The position numbers were made by a program, and so were the translations under genes. Shown piece after piece: positions 52,260 through 61,600 of a stretch of DNA of 64,000 bases (positions are counted from its first letter, which is position 1; each line of letters starts with the position of its first letter). Source of the DNA: JBFWWP01 sp050246115 (GTDB lineage Bacteria; Planctomycetota; UBA8108; UBA1146; JAJFFE01). The notes beneath the pieces were generated by a model. That model searched no databases. It was not told the DNA's origin and was given only the letters and a program-made list of their open reading frames with translations. Where the stretch lies: contig JBFWWP010000013.1 in the NCBI GenBank assembly GCA_050246115.1, forward strand, positions 84,202 to 148,201. The letters are read 5' to 3'.

Positions 52260-52374
52260 GTCCGTCCTCGGGCGTCGCCCCGGCCGCACGACAGATCGTC
52301 AGAGCACGCACGTTCCCGAGAGGAGTCGCGCCACGGTCTGCCGGCGCGGGGCTGCGGCTTTGACTCGAGGCCAA

Positions 52375-52457
52375 GCGCGTTCACAAGCAACTCGGGTTCG
52401 CGCTTGGCGCCCCGAGCCAAAGGCGAGCGTTCTTGGGTGAAATGGTCGCGGCTGGCG
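52375..52457 (+). repeat. Diverged direct repeat, copy A
   Basis: 83 bp sharing roughly 80% identity with 54458-54541 in the same orientation, including identical AAGGCGAGCGTTC. Inside it CTCGGG (52392-52397) and CCCGAG (52412-52417) with nested GCGC/GCGC can fold into a strong hairpin, placed 43 bp after the stop of the minus-strand permease gene. Confidence 0.65.
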
Positions 52458-52500
52458 CCGTGCACTCAGCGCTCACGAGCGAGTCGCTGCCATGCCGGGA

Positions 52501-53769
52501 TCACTGGTGGCGCAACGCGACGATCGGATCGAGGCGCGCCGCGCGCGTCGCCGGGTAGAGCCCGAACAAGATCCCGACCCCCATGCTAATGCCTACCGAG
52601 AGTCCGACGGCGTACAACGGCACGCGCGTGGGCATGCCGGCGAAGTAGGTGATCAGCCACGGGATCACCACCCCAATCCCGATCCCGATCAGGCCTCCCA
52701 CCGTCGACAACACCACGGTCTCGATGAGGAACTGGCCAACGATCTGCGAACGCCGCGCCCCGATCGCGCGTCGGATCCCGATCTCCCGGGTGCGCTCGGT
52801 GACCGACGCCAGCATGATGTTCATGATGCCGATGCCACCGACCAACAGACTGATGCCAGCGATCGATCCCAAGACGATGCTGAACACGCGCTGGGTCGCC
52901 TCGGTTTGGCGCAACAGCGCGAGTGGAACACTCATGCGGTAGTCGACGTTCTTGTGGAAACGCTCGAGCATGGCGAGCACCCCTTCGGCAACGGCTTCGA
53001 CGACGCCGATGCTCTCGACCTCGATGATCAGCTGGTGCAGCTCTACCTGCTCGCGCGAAAACGTCCCGCTCTGATTCTGGGTGATGACGTCGCCGAACCG
53101 CTCCCGCGCAACCGTCAGCGGGATGTAGGCATCGACCTCCATGTCGGGCGTCGCCAGGTCACCGGACTGCCCAGACTCGCTCTGGATGATGCCAACGACC
53201 TCGAAGTACTGGCCGCCGATGCGCACACTCTGACCGATGGTCTTCTCCGTGGCGAGGAGGCGACGCGCGCCGTACTCCGTCAGAACGACGGCGTTGGCCC
53301 GCTGCGCCATGTCCCGCTCCAACAACCGTCGCCCACCGACCAGGGGTCGCTGGACCAGCTCGAACCAGTCCGGAGTCGTACCCACCACCCGAAGCTCGAG
53401 CAGACGCGAACCCAGTCGCCCCTCCACGCGAATGATCTTCGCTGGCACCGTGCGGCGGATCTGCGGGAAGGTCGCACGCAAGCGTTCCTCGTCCTCGTAC
53501 AGGAGGCCATAGATGCTGAGCCTCCGGCGCACGTTCGTGCTCCCCGCTTCTTCCACCGGCTTCATCGCCGTGAGAATGATGTTGTGACTGCCGAGCTTCC
53601 GGATCTGCTCGATTGCAGCTTGGCTCGCTCCTTCGCCGACCGCGAGCATGGCGATCACACTGCCGACACCAAAGACCACTCCGAGCATGGTGAGCAAAGA
53701 GCGGAGCTTGTGGAGCGTCAGGTTCTTCACGCCGAGGAGTATGTGGCGGGCAATGCGGCGGTTCTTCAA
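52501..53769 (-). CDS. MacB-type ABC transporter permease
   Basis: 422 residues from TTG 53769 (TTGA overlap with the ATPase stop). Span 1 is at about 24-46 (LLTMLGVVFGVGSVIAMLAV). A large periplasmic MacB_PCD-like domain (about 50-285) follows, then three spans in the C-terminal FtsX domain with RTREIGIRRAIGARRSQI, the coupling-helix region. The topology of four spans with a big loop after span 1 marks the MacB/mechanotransmission class, which does not carry substrate through the membrane but drives export through MacA and TolC. In this locus the permease and ATPase are separate proteins, unlike E. coli MacB. Confidence 0.9.
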   Translation of the reverse strand: MKNRRIARHILLGVKNLTLHKLRSLLTMLGVVFGVGSVIAMLAVGEGASQAAIEQIRKLGSHNIILTAMKPVEEAGSTNVRRRLSIYGLLYEDEERLRATFPQIRRTVPAKIIRVEGRLGSRLLELRVVGTTPDWFELVQRPLVGGRRLLERDMAQRANAVVLTEYGARRLLATEKTIGQSVRIGGQYFEVVGIIQSESGQSGDLATPDMEVDAYIPLTVARERFGDVITQNQSGTFSREQVELHQLIIEVESIGVVEAVAEGVLAMLERFHKNVDYRMSVPLALLRQTEATQRVFSIVLGSIAGISLLVGGIGIMNIMLASVTERTREIGIRRAIGARRSQIVGQFLIETVVLSTVGGLIGIGIGVVIPWLITYFAGMPTRVPLYAVGLSVGISMGVGILFGLYPATRAARLDPIVALRHQ

Positions 53770-54467
53770 GCTGCCAACCCTTCGATCGACTGAACACGGC
53801 CATCCATCATCGTTACTCGCGAGCTCGCGAAGGCCGCTACGTCGTCCTCGTGGGTGACCATCAGAATCGTCTTACCCTGCGAGTTCAGGTCGCTCAGCAG
53901 TTCCATGATCTGCTGGCCGGTGCGACTATCGAGGTTGCCGGTGGGCTCATCCGCGAGCAGCAGTCGCGGGTCGTTCGCCAGCGAGCGAGCGATGGCCACC
54001 CGTTGCTGCTGGCCCCCGGAGAGTTCCGCAGGACGGTGATCCAATCGGTCTGCGAGCCCGACGAGGCCTGCCAACTCGCAGGCCCGGTCGCGAGACTGCC
54101 GCGCCTCCCACCCGAGGTAGAAGAGCGGCAGCTCGATGTTCTCTTGGACCGAGAGCTGAGGAATGAGGTGAAAACTCTGAAAGATGAAGCCCAGGTGACG
54201 CAGCCGAAAGTCACTCAACTCCCGGTCGGGAAGTCGATCGACCGCGTGTTCTTCGATGAAGTAGGTCCCGGAAGTCGGTCGATCGAGGCAGCCCAGTACG
54301 TTGAGAAGGGTGCTCTTGCCCGACCCGCTCGCTCCCATGATCGCCCAGAAGCTACCCTCTTCGAACGTGAGCGAGACCTCACGTAGGGCGTGCACCTCCG
54401 CCTCTCCCATCCGGTAGACCTTGGAGACACGATCGAGTCGAGCTAGTCCCAAATCAGGCGCATTCAC
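53766..54467 (-). CDS. MacB/LolD-type ABC transporter ATP-binding protein
   Basis: 233 residues. GTG 54467 is preferred over TTG 54473 because CTGGAG lies 6 bases before it. Walker A is MGASGSGKST (about 43-52), the ABC signature is LSGGQQQRVAIARSLA, Walker B is LLLADEPTGNLD with the following D-loop, and the switch histidine is in MVTHEDD. The sequence is of the LolD/MacB/FtsE type. It powers the permease encoded immediately downstream. The first 10 bases of the gene overlap repeat copy B. Confidence 0.93.
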   Translation of the reverse strand: MNAPDLGLARLDRVSKVYRMGEAEVHALREVSLTFEEGSFWAIMGASGSGKSTLLNVLGCLDRPTSGTYFIEEHAVDRLPDRELSDFRLRHLGFIFQSFHLIPQLSVQENIELPLFYLGWEARQSRDRACELAGLVGLADRLDHRPAELSGGQQQRVAIARSLANDPRLLLADEPTGNLDSRTGQQIMELLSDLNSQGKTILMVTHEDDVAAFASSRVTMMDGRVQSIEGLAA

Positions 54468-54541
54468 GAGCAACTCCAGTTGGCGTTTGGCGCTCCAAAG
54501 TCTAAGGCGAGCGTTCGTGGGTGAAGGGGTTGCGGCTTTGC
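54458..54541 (+). repeat. Diverged direct repeat, copy B
   Basis: 84 bp, one base longer than copy A at 52375-52457, same orientation, roughly 80% identical. The two copies bracket the ABC permease/ATPase pair. Copy B supplies the region of the ATPase ribosome-binding site and start. Confidence 0.65.
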
Positions 54542-54568
54542 CACAAGGCTACAACCGTCGTGCGCGCG

Positions 54569-56455
54569 TCATCGCTGTCCTGGGGGCCCGCTGCCGGGCG
54601 CGCCGCCCGCCGGCGTGTCGCTCGGCTCCCGCGCTCCTCCGTCCGTCCCCCCGTTGGCGCGACCGCCGCCGCCCCCACGTTGACCCCGTAGCTTCTCCCG
54701 TTCTTCCGGCGTCATGTTGCGGAACCGCTCCCGCATGGCCTCCCGCTCCTCGGATGTCATGTTCTGAAACCGGTCGGCACCGCCACCGGCACTCGCGCCT
54801 TCGCTGCCGCCATCGCGCGTGCGGCGCGTGCGTCGTGGGCGCTCGGTGTCGTCTCCAGCGTCCGCGCCTCGTGTCGGCGCAGGCTCGACGCTCCCCGACG
54901 CTCCCTTCTGCTGTCGCTCTCGTGCGGCTTCGATCTCGCGCTTCAGCGCACCCGAGTCCGCACTCTCTCCGCTCTCTCCGCCCGCAACTGCGCTCCCGTC
55001 GGGAACCAAGGGCGGCGCCAGCGACACGACTTCACCGGCTTCGAGTCCTGACGCGATCACCACGACGCGGTTGTTGTCGCGCCCGATCTCGACGACGCGC
55101 GGCTCGAACCCCAACTCGGTCTGCACATGCACCACCGTCTGCGCCCCCGCCCGCACCACCGCTTGCAGGGGTACGTAGACCGCGCTGTCGTAGTGATCGA
55201 TCAGGATCTCGCACTGGCAACTCATGCCGGTGCGTAGGGAATCCTCGAAGTCCTCCAGATTCACCTGAGTTCGGTAGACCTTCAGATCGGGGTTCATCCA
55301 CATGCTCTGCGCGTCCGGCAACGGCGCGATCGAGTCCACGGTGCCCCGGTAAGTCTTGCCCGGAATCGCGTCCACCTTCACTCGTACCGCGAGTCCCACC
55401 ACGATCTTGTCCAGATTCGACTCGTGCACTTTCAACTCGACCATGATGGCATCGGTCGTCGGCAGGTGGATCAGCTCTTGGCGCTCGCGGACCGACTGGC
55501 CCTCGTCCAGCGGCTCCTCGTTACCGCGAAAACCGCCACCCCGCGCCGACGTCGCGTACACGACCATGGCGTTCGCGGGCGACACGATGCGCGCCTTCTG
55601 AATCTGATCCTGGAGCTTCGTGAGCTTCGACCGCTGACGTTCGAGCTCCGCCTGACGGCTCTCCAGGTCTGCCTGCGCCTGAATGATGTCGGAACTCGAA
55701 GTCAGCTGCACACGCTCGAGCGCACGCTGCGCTTCCTCGATATCGCTGTTGAGCTGATCGAGCTGCCGGCGATAGGTGTAGTTCTGCAGGAGATCGCGAT
55801 TCGCCACGGCCAACTCATGCTCTAGTTCCTGCCGGCTCTTCGCCAAGCGATCGGCCTCGAGCTCCGAGTCCGAGATGTACTTCTCCTGGCGGAGGGTCTG
55901 CGACCACTCGAGCTTCTCGGTCGCGTTCTCGAGCTCCTCGAGCGCCAGCGTGATCTTGGAATTCGCCTCCTTGAGCTGCTTGGGAAACTCGCCGTCGATG
56001 AACTGTTTGAGGTCTTCCTGGGCGAAACGAAGGTCACGAGTGGCCAGCGCGATGTTGCTCTCGGCCTGCTTCTTGACGACCTCGAGATTCTCGCGCGCGC
56101 GAATGTAGGACGTGTCCGAGTTCTTGACTTGGATCTCCTGTTCCACGAGGCGGTCCTGGAGCGAACTCGTGTCGAGTTCGACGAGCAGATCGCCCTCGCG
56201 CACGCGCGTCCCTTCGGGAACGAGATAGAGAATCGTCGTCTGGCCCTCGACCTCGCTCTTGATCACCACTTGGTCGCGCGCCCGGATCGTGCCGGACTCG
56301 GTAACGCTGATCGTCAGAGAACCGCGCTGAGCGATCGCCGTCGGATGGTCCAGCTCCGCCGACGCCTGGTCCTGCGGAGACGCTACGAACCAGGCGCCAG
56401 CCGCCAAGGCCAACAGCACCAGCAGTCCCAGCAGAGCCTTCAGTACGCCGCTCAC
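54569..56455 (-). CDS. MacA/HlyD-type periplasmic adaptor
   Basis: 628 residues from GTG 56455 (GTGA overlap with the TolC-like stop); an ATG further upstream lies inside the TolC-like gene. One span is at 5-25. The adaptor follows: a lipoyl half-motif with AIAQRGSLTISVTESGTIRA, a long coiled-coil hairpin (about 90-260, rich in Glu/Gln/Arg), the second lipoyl half and a beta barrel with LRTGMSCQCEILIDHYDSAV. Beyond the usual length is a low-complexity tail (about 520-628) with FRNMTPEEREKLRGQ, duplicated as FQNMTSEEREAMRE, then Gly-rich sequence. It links the MacB-type pair to the TolC-like exit duct. Confidence 0.88.
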   Translation of the reverse strand: MSGVLKALLGLLVLLALAAGAWFVASPQDQASAELDHPTAIAQRGSLTISVTESGTIRARDQVVIKSEVEGQTTILYLVPEGTRVREGDLLVELDTSSLQDRLVEQEIQVKNSDTSYIRARENLEVVKKQAESNIALATRDLRFAQEDLKQFIDGEFPKQLKEANSKITLALEELENATEKLEWSQTLRQEKYISDSELEADRLAKSRQELEHELAVANRDLLQNYTYRRQLDQLNSDIEEAQRALERVQLTSSSDIIQAQADLESRQAELERQRSKLTKLQDQIQKARIVSPANAMVVYATSARGGGFRGNEEPLDEGQSVRERQELIHLPTTDAIMVELKVHESNLDKIVVGLAVRVKVDAIPGKTYRGTVDSIAPLPDAQSMWMNPDLKVYRTQVNLEDFEDSLRTGMSCQCEILIDHYDSAVYVPLQAVVRAGAQTVVHVQTELGFEPRVVEIGRDNNRVVVIASGLEAGEVVSLAPPLVPDGSAVAGGESGESADSGALKREIEAARERQQKGASGSVEPAPTRGADAGDDTERPRRTRRTRDGGSEGASAGGGADRFQNMTSEEREAMRERFRNMTPEEREKLRGQRGGGGGRANGGTDGGAREPSDTPAGGAPGSGPPGQR

Positions 56456-58311
56456 GGATCCCTCGCTTCCGGCACGAACTCGCGCCACATTCCTTGCTCG
56501 TCGACCTCCAGGATATCGAGATCACGCTGCAGCTCCAACTCACTCACCCGATACTGGACCCGCGCCGAGGTCAGGGCGTTGCGAGCGGCGATCAACGCTT
56601 CTTGCGCCTCGAGGAGATCACGGGTCTCGGCCCGCCCCGCCTGCAGGAACAAGTCGGTGCTCTCGACGCGTCGCTCGGCGATGGTGACCGCCTGCCGTTG
56701 GATCCGCAGCGTCTCCCGCGCCTCGAGCAGGTTACGCAGATCATCACGCACCTGAAACTTGATCTGGTCCTCGAGTTCCTGCACGTCGCGCACGGACTGC
56801 TCGAAACCAATCAAGCTGTTGCGATAGCCGTTGCGCTCCGCGGTTCGCTCGAACGGTAGATCGATGTCGAGGAGCGCCGAGTAGCGCCCACGCTCGGGCC
56901 GTAGCGCCGCGTCGCTCGACTCGGTCGTGGCGACCGACCGTCCGCCGCCGGCGCTACCCGTTCCCAACAAGGTCACGTCGGCACGCAGGTTGTCGGCTGC
57001 GACCGCCACCGCACGTTGGGAATCGAACACGCGGCCGATGGCGGTCCGGAGATCCAACCGATTGTCGAGCGCCAAACGCAACGCCACCTCCTCCGTGAAC
57101 TCGAGCGGCCCAGCCTCTTCGGTCGACGGAGGGAGGAGGACCACGGCGGCGTCGGCCGGTCCCACCGCCGGGTCGACCGCGCTGGGCTCGGCTGCCGGAC
57201 CAGCACCGGCCTCGGCAGCAGCGAGCCCACCCCCCAAGCGATCGAGGGCGCCCGAGTCGAGTTCGATCGCGGCATCGGTCGGCACGCCCAGCAGGGTCTT
57301 GAAGCGGTCGAGAGTGGCTTCGTAGGCCTGCTGCGCCGAGATCCAACGATTGCGCGCGGATAGCTCGTCCTGGCGCGATTGGTCGACCTGAATCTCGGGC
57401 AGGCGACCAGCGCTCGAGAGCCGATGGGCCCGCCGGGTGGAACGAATCAGCCCGCGATAGTTCTCCTCGGCGTTGCGCACCTGATCCAGCTGCCGCAGTA
57501 CACCGAGGTAGTCGCTAGCGACCCGCACCGCGAATTCGCGCTTGAACCGCTCGAACTCATAGATGGCGTAGACCACATCGCGCTCGGCCTGCGCCAGCGG
57601 CTCGGTGACGACGAAACGGCCCGACCCCCGCAGCAACGGCAACGAGACGGTCGCGTCGCCGAACACGCCGAGCGACGATGAGTGATCGCCCGTGAGCAGC
57701 TTCACGAGGTCGACGCCAAGGTTCGCCGCAAAAGTGAGCCCGTTGCGGAGTTGGCGAGTCACGCCAGCAGCGCCGCTCCCCCGCACTCCGGTCTCGGGCG
57801 GCGACAACCCCAGGTCGCGGGTGATCTCGCCGTCGAGGCCCGCGGAGAAAGTGTTGCGAAAGTCATCGCGGGCGAGGTCGAGCCGCAACGCTACCTGGAA
57901 CACGGCTTCCTTCTGGCTCTGATACTCCCGGCTGTTGCGCGCTCCCAGCTGGAGGGCTTCGACGAGCCCGATACGAAGCGGCCCACGGTCGACCGCCGGT
58001 TCCGGTTGGCCGCTGACAGGGTCGGATTGGCGATAGCTCGGGTCGGGCCACTGCGGAATCGGCGGCACGTGGGCGGCACCCATCGAGGCTGCGTCCGCAC
58101 GAGGTAGTTCTTGCCCCTCGAGGATCCGTCGCCGAAGTGTCGTGGAAGGCTGTTCGATCGAGAAGGGTTCGTCGTGGCCGAGTGCGGCCCGGCGTCCGTC
58201 GCGAATGATCTCGTACGCGGCGCGATCGGCTTGCTCGCGGTACTGCCGAGGAGAGCAGCCTACCGGGAGGCCGGCGCCCACGATCAGGACGAAGAGCGTG
58301 AAGCGCACCAC
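56452..58311 (-). CDS. TolC-like outer-membrane efflux lipoprotein
   Basis: 619 residues from GTG 58311 (GTG 58308 is equivalent); the frame is open further upstream but without coding character. The leader FTLFVLIVGAGLPVGC ends in a lipobox. Two outer-membrane efflux protein repeats follow, about 120-300 and 380-600, with long amphipathic helices (VVTEPLAQAERDVVYAIYEF, FQVRDDLRNLLEARETLRIQ, ARNALTSARVQYRVSELELQ). Between them is an Ala/Pro-rich insert (about 325-370). It forms the trimeric outer-membrane duct of the export system. It is the first gene of the four-gene operon and overlaps the MacA gene by 4 bp. Substrate unknown. Confidence 0.87.
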   Translation of the reverse strand: MVRFTLFVLIVGAGLPVGCSPRQYREQADRAAYEIIRDGRRAALGHDEPFSIEQPSTTLRRRILEGQELPRADAASMGAAHVPPIPQWPDPSYRQSDPVSGQPEPAVDRGPLRIGLVEALQLGARNSREYQSQKEAVFQVALRLDLARDDFRNTFSAGLDGEITRDLGLSPPETGVRGSGAAGVTRQLRNGLTFAANLGVDLVKLLTGDHSSSLGVFGDATVSLPLLRGSGRFVVTEPLAQAERDVVYAIYEFERFKREFAVRVASDYLGVLRQLDQVRNAEENYRGLIRSTRRAHRLSSAGRLPEIQVDQSRQDELSARNRWISAQQAYEATLDRFKTLLGVPTDAAIELDSGALDRLGGGLAAAEAGAGPAAEPSAVDPAVGPADAAVVLLPPSTEEAGPLEFTEEVALRLALDNRLDLRTAIGRVFDSQRAVAVAADNLRADVTLLGTGSAGGGRSVATTESSDAALRPERGRYSALLDIDLPFERTAERNGYRNSLIGFEQSVRDVQELEDQIKFQVRDDLRNLLEARETLRIQRQAVTIAERRVESTDLFLQAGRAETRDLLEAQEALIAARNALTSARVQYRVSELELQRDLDILEVDEQGMWREFVPEARDP

Positions 58312-58914
58312 GGGCTTCGTGCTGCCCCCCAACCCCCAACGAGAAGCCGCCTCCACGCGGCCAAGCTCGCCGGCCACGATCCTTGGAACAAGCCGCCTGC
58401 AGCTCACCGAATGTGGACCCTTCTGGGCGTTTGGGGGACCGGCGCGGACCTCGCGCCCGTAAACGGCCAGCGGCGGCCGACGGGGACGTCCGACCTGCCT
58501 CGGGCAGCGGCGACCGGCATTCTCGACCAACCAGCGAGCGCGGGGGCTCGAGGAGGATCGCGCTCTCGCGGCCTTCGCTCGGCGCCCGGGGGTCCTGACG
58601 TGCATTCACCCCAGGGGGACTCTCCGAGTCCTTGGAACACCTCGCGGCCGTACACGGTTGCGGCAAGGTCCGAAGAACCGGCCGCGGTAAGCACGGATAA
58701 CCGATCCTCGAGCCCGTCGCCAGTCTCGAGTTCGCGACCTCGCGCGGGCGCTTCCCCGCGACGTTCCGTCTCACGGACGAACCGTCCGGAAACATCGCGC
58801 CCGCTGCGCCTTGGGAGTCGATTCGGCCCCAAGCCGGGGTAAATCCACCGACCCCCCGGAGCCGACAATCTAGTGCCGTGTCCGGGGACCTTTGGCCCTC
58901 CTGACATCGCACTC
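58312..58914. other. 603-bp gap upstream of the efflux operon, with a repeated 19-bp dyad motif
   Basis: No gene recognised despite open frames. ACCTCGCGCCCGTAAACGG (58448-58466) and ACCTCGCGGCCGTACACGG (58639-58657) match at 17 of 19 positions, 191 bp apart, and each contains the dyad CCGTNNACGG. They lie 137-346 bp upstream of the TolC-like start and could be operators for the efflux genes (inference). Confidence 0.4.
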
Positions 58915-59099
58915 TTAGGAGTCGCCCAAGAATGAGTTCGACATCTTGCCGTCGATTTGGGTCCGATTCGGCCGATCCGGAAAGCTCGGAACCGGAGGCG
59001 TAGCCTTGGTTCCGGTGAAGATTTCGAGGTTTTCGGATCGGTCGAAGATGGCCCGACGCGACGAGCAAGAGGGTGAAGTTACTCTTGGGCGACTCCTTA
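58915..59099. mobile_element. MITE copy 2 (179 bp) with 3-bp target duplication TTA
   Basis: The element spans 58918-59096 and is flanked by TTA at 58915-58917 and 59097-59099. Length and orientation are identical to copy 1 at 424-602, with 10 base differences. Its ends begin GGAGTCGCCCAAGA at both sides. It is intergenic and ends 82 bp before the pilT start, so it may influence pilT transcription. It encodes no transposase. Confidence 0.93.
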
Positions 59100-59178
59100 G
59101 CCGCCACCGGGCGCGCGGGGCCGCAGCGGCGTCGCCGCGGGGTCGCGGCCAACCCACGGCTTCGGATGGAGCAAATGG

Positions 59179-60333
59179 ATGGCGAAGATCGACGCCTTCT
59201 TCCGGCTGATGAACAGCATCGGAGCGTCCGACCTACATTTGAACGCGGGCAGCCCACCGTGCCTGCGAGTTCGCGGTGACATCGAGCCCGTCAAGTATCA
59301 CGAGATCACCAACGACGAACTCATGGAGATGGTCACCGAGATCACTCCAGAGGACAAGCTGAAGCACTTCTTGGAGAACGGCGACCTCGACTTCGCCTAT
59401 GAACTTCCCGGAGTCAGCCGCTACCGCGGCAACCTGTTCCGCCAGGCGAACGGGGTCGGCGCGGTCTTCCGTCAGGTGCCGGCGAAGATCATGACGATCG
59501 ACCAACTCGGCCTACCGATGGTGGCACGACGCTTCGCCATGCTCGAGAAGGGCCTGGTCCTCGTCACCGGCCCCACCGGCAGCGGCAAGTCGACGACCCT
59601 GGCGGCGATCATCGACTACGCCAACCGCAACCGCAGCGACCACATCCTCACGATCGAGGATCCGGTCGAGTTCAAACACCAACGGCTCAACTCCCTCATC
59701 AACCACCGGGAGGTCGGCCACCACACCAAGAGTTTCGCCACCGCGCTCAAGGGCGCTCTCCGCGAGGATCCCGACATCATCATGGTCGGCGAACTGCGCG
59801 ACCTCGAGACGATCTCGCTCGCCATTGAGGCCGCGTCCACGGGTCACCTGGTGTTCGCGACGCTGCACACGCAGAGCGCGACCAAAACGGTCGATCGAGT
59901 CATCGACGTGTTCCCCACCGACGCCCAGGAACAGATCCGCTCCACCTTCGCCGATTCGTTGCGCGGCGTGATTTCGCAGCACTTGTTCAAGCGTGTGGAC
60001 ACACGCGGTCGAGTGGCCGCGCTCGAAGTCATGATCGGAACCCCGGCGCTCGCGACGTTGATTCGGGAGGGCAAGACGCACCAGCTCGCCAACGTCATCC
60101 AGACCGGACGCAAGCTCGGGATGTGCACGATGGACGACGCCATCGAAGAGCTGCTGCGCAAAGGCCAGATCGACCCGCAGGAGGCATTCGAGGTGGCGGT
60201 CGTCAAGGAACGCTTCGTGAAGTTCCTGAATCGGATCCCGGACGAGTGGCAGGAAGTGCTACGCGCCGACGGGGTCGGCACCGACGCGAAGGGCCCTGGG
60301 CGAGCCGCCAAGAGCCTCGCTCACACCCAGTGA
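59179..60333 (+). CDS. pilT: Type IV pilus retraction ATPase PilT
   Basis: 384 residues of the hexameric PilT/VirB11 secretion ATPases. The N-terminal domain has ASDLHLNAGSPPCLRVRGDI. Walker A is GPTGSGKST at 131-139, the Asp box is TIEDPVEF, Walker B is DIIMVGELRDLETI and the His box is ASTGHLVFATLHT. The C-terminal AIRxx-type region is less conserved. It powers pilus retraction and would act on the machine encoded at 2104-7170. ATG 59179 is preceded by GGATGGAGCAA. A second paralogue follows after 42 bp. The MITE lies just upstream. Confidence 0.95.
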   Translation: MAKIDAFFRLMNSIGASDLHLNAGSPPCLRVRGDIEPVKYHEITNDELMEMVTEITPEDKLKHFLENGDLDFAYELPGVSRYRGNLFRQANGVGAVFRQVPAKIMTIDQLGLPMVARRFAMLEKGLVLVTGPTGSGKSTTLAAIIDYANRNRSDHILTIEDPVEFKHQRLNSLINHREVGHHTKSFATALKGALREDPDIIMVGELRDLETISLAIEAASTGHLVFATLHTQSATKTVDRVIDVFPTDAQEQIRSTFADSLRGVISQHLFKRVDTRGRVAALEVMIGTPALATLIREGKTHQLANVIQTGRKLGMCTMDDAIEELLRKGQIDPQEAFEVAVVKERFVKFLNRIPDEWQEVLRADGVGTDAKGPGRAAKSLAHTQ

Positions 60334-60375
60334 GCGGGTTCGGCATGCAGCGGTCCCACAACCCGAGGAACATTC

Positions 60376-61536
60376 ATGGCAACGACGTTCGATGAGGGCG
60401 TGACGGCGATCCTCGAGGCCTTTCCAAGGACCTCCGATATCAACTTCACCGTCGGGCGGGCACCGCAGATCGAAGTCGACGGCGAACTCCTCGAGATCCA
60501 GGGTTCGCAGTTCACGACGCCGCTCCGGCCCGAGAGCACCGAAGCGCTGGCGCTGCTGCTGTTCGGCGAGGACGAGTCCGCCTGCAAGACCATGGGCGCC
60601 GAGGGCTCGGTGGACTACGCCCACGAGCTACCCAATGGCACACGCCTGCGCGCCAATATCTTCCGCACCCGCGGCAACTACTCGATCGTCCTGCGCGTGC
60701 TCGCCAGCAAGATCCCGTCGCTCGAGGACCTCGGTCTGCCGACTGCGTTGCAGGAGATTGCCGAGCTACGCAACGGGCTCGTGCTGGTGACTGGAGCCAC
60801 CGGCTCCGGCAAGACCACCACGCTTGCTGCGTTGGTCGATCGCGTGAACGCAACCCGCGCCGTCCACGTCGTCACGCTCGAAGACCCGGTGGAGTTCGTG
60901 CACGCCCACAAAGTCGCAACGGTCAACCAACGGGAGCTGGGCAAGGACTTCTCGGACTTCGCCGGTGGGCTGCGCGCGGCTTTGCGCCAGGCCCCGAAAG
61001 TGATCCTCGTCGGCGAGATGCGCGACCGCATGACACTCGAGATCGGCCTCAAGGCGGCGGAGACCGGCCACCTCGTGCTCAGCACGCTCCACACCATCGA
61101 CGCCGGTCAGACCATTGGACGCGTCGTCGGCATGTTCGACCAAGCCGAGCAGGGCCCGGTCCGCAGTCGGCTTGCCGAGGCACTTCGCCGGGTGGTCTCG
61201 CAGCGACTGCTTCCGCGGGCCGGCGGCGGTCGGGTCGCAGCGATCGAGATCATGGGCTCGAGCCTGCGGACCCGTCAGCTCATCCGCGAAGGCGAGAACG
61301 AGAACTGCACGTTCCGGCAGGTCATCGCCGAGAACCGCAGTCAGGGCTGGCAGACCTTCGACCAGCACATCGTGGAACTCTTCGAGCAAGGACTCATCAC
61401 CGCTGAGATCGCGCGTTCCTTTGCGTCGGATCCCGCCATCGTCGGCCGCGCGCTCGACAGCGTACGCTCGCAGCGAGGCGAGGACACGTCGGGCCTCGGT
61501 GAGCTCCACATGGTGAATCAGCGGCTGAAGAAGTAG
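60376..61536 (+). CDS. Second PilT-family ATPase (PilT/PilU-like)
   Basis: 386 residues. Walker A is GATGSGKTT at 140-148, the Asp box is TLEDPVEF, Walker B is KVILVGEMRDRMT and the His box is AETGHLVLSTLHT. The N-terminal domain (SDINFTVGRAPQIEVDGELL) is diverged from PilT. Tandem pilT-pilU pairs are common, with PilU assisting PilT under load (family knowledge); whether this copy is orthologous to PilU cannot be told from reading. All catalytic motifs are intact. It is probably cotranscribed with pilT and the HEAT gene. Confidence 0.9.
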   Translation: MATTFDEGVTAILEAFPRTSDINFTVGRAPQIEVDGELLEIQGSQFTTPLRPESTEALALLLFGEDESACKTMGAEGSVDYAHELPNGTRLRANIFRTRGNYSIVLRVLASKIPSLEDLGLPTALQEIAELRNGLVLVTGATGSGKTTTLAALVDRVNATRAVHVVTLEDPVEFVHAHKVATVNQRELGKDFSDFAGGLRAALRQAPKVILVGEMRDRMTLEIGLKAAETGHLVLSTLHTIDAGQTIGRVVGMFDQAEQGPVRSRLAEALRRVVSQRLLPRAGGGRVAAIEIMGSSLRTRQLIREGENENCTFRQVIAENRSQGWQTFDQHIVELFEQGLITAEIARSFASDPAIVGRALDSVRSQRGEDTSGLGELHMVNQRLKK

Positions 61537-61600
61537 GTGGACTCCCCGCCCCGATCACGGACCGAGCGACAACCCCGTAGGATTCGAGAAAGGCGCAAGC

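Noticed and set aside
57863..59257. Very long minus-strand ORF crossing the TolC-like 5' region and the MITE
   Set aside because: It lies in another frame of the TolC-like gene and non-coding sequence; composition is Arg/Pro/Ser-rich shadow translation.
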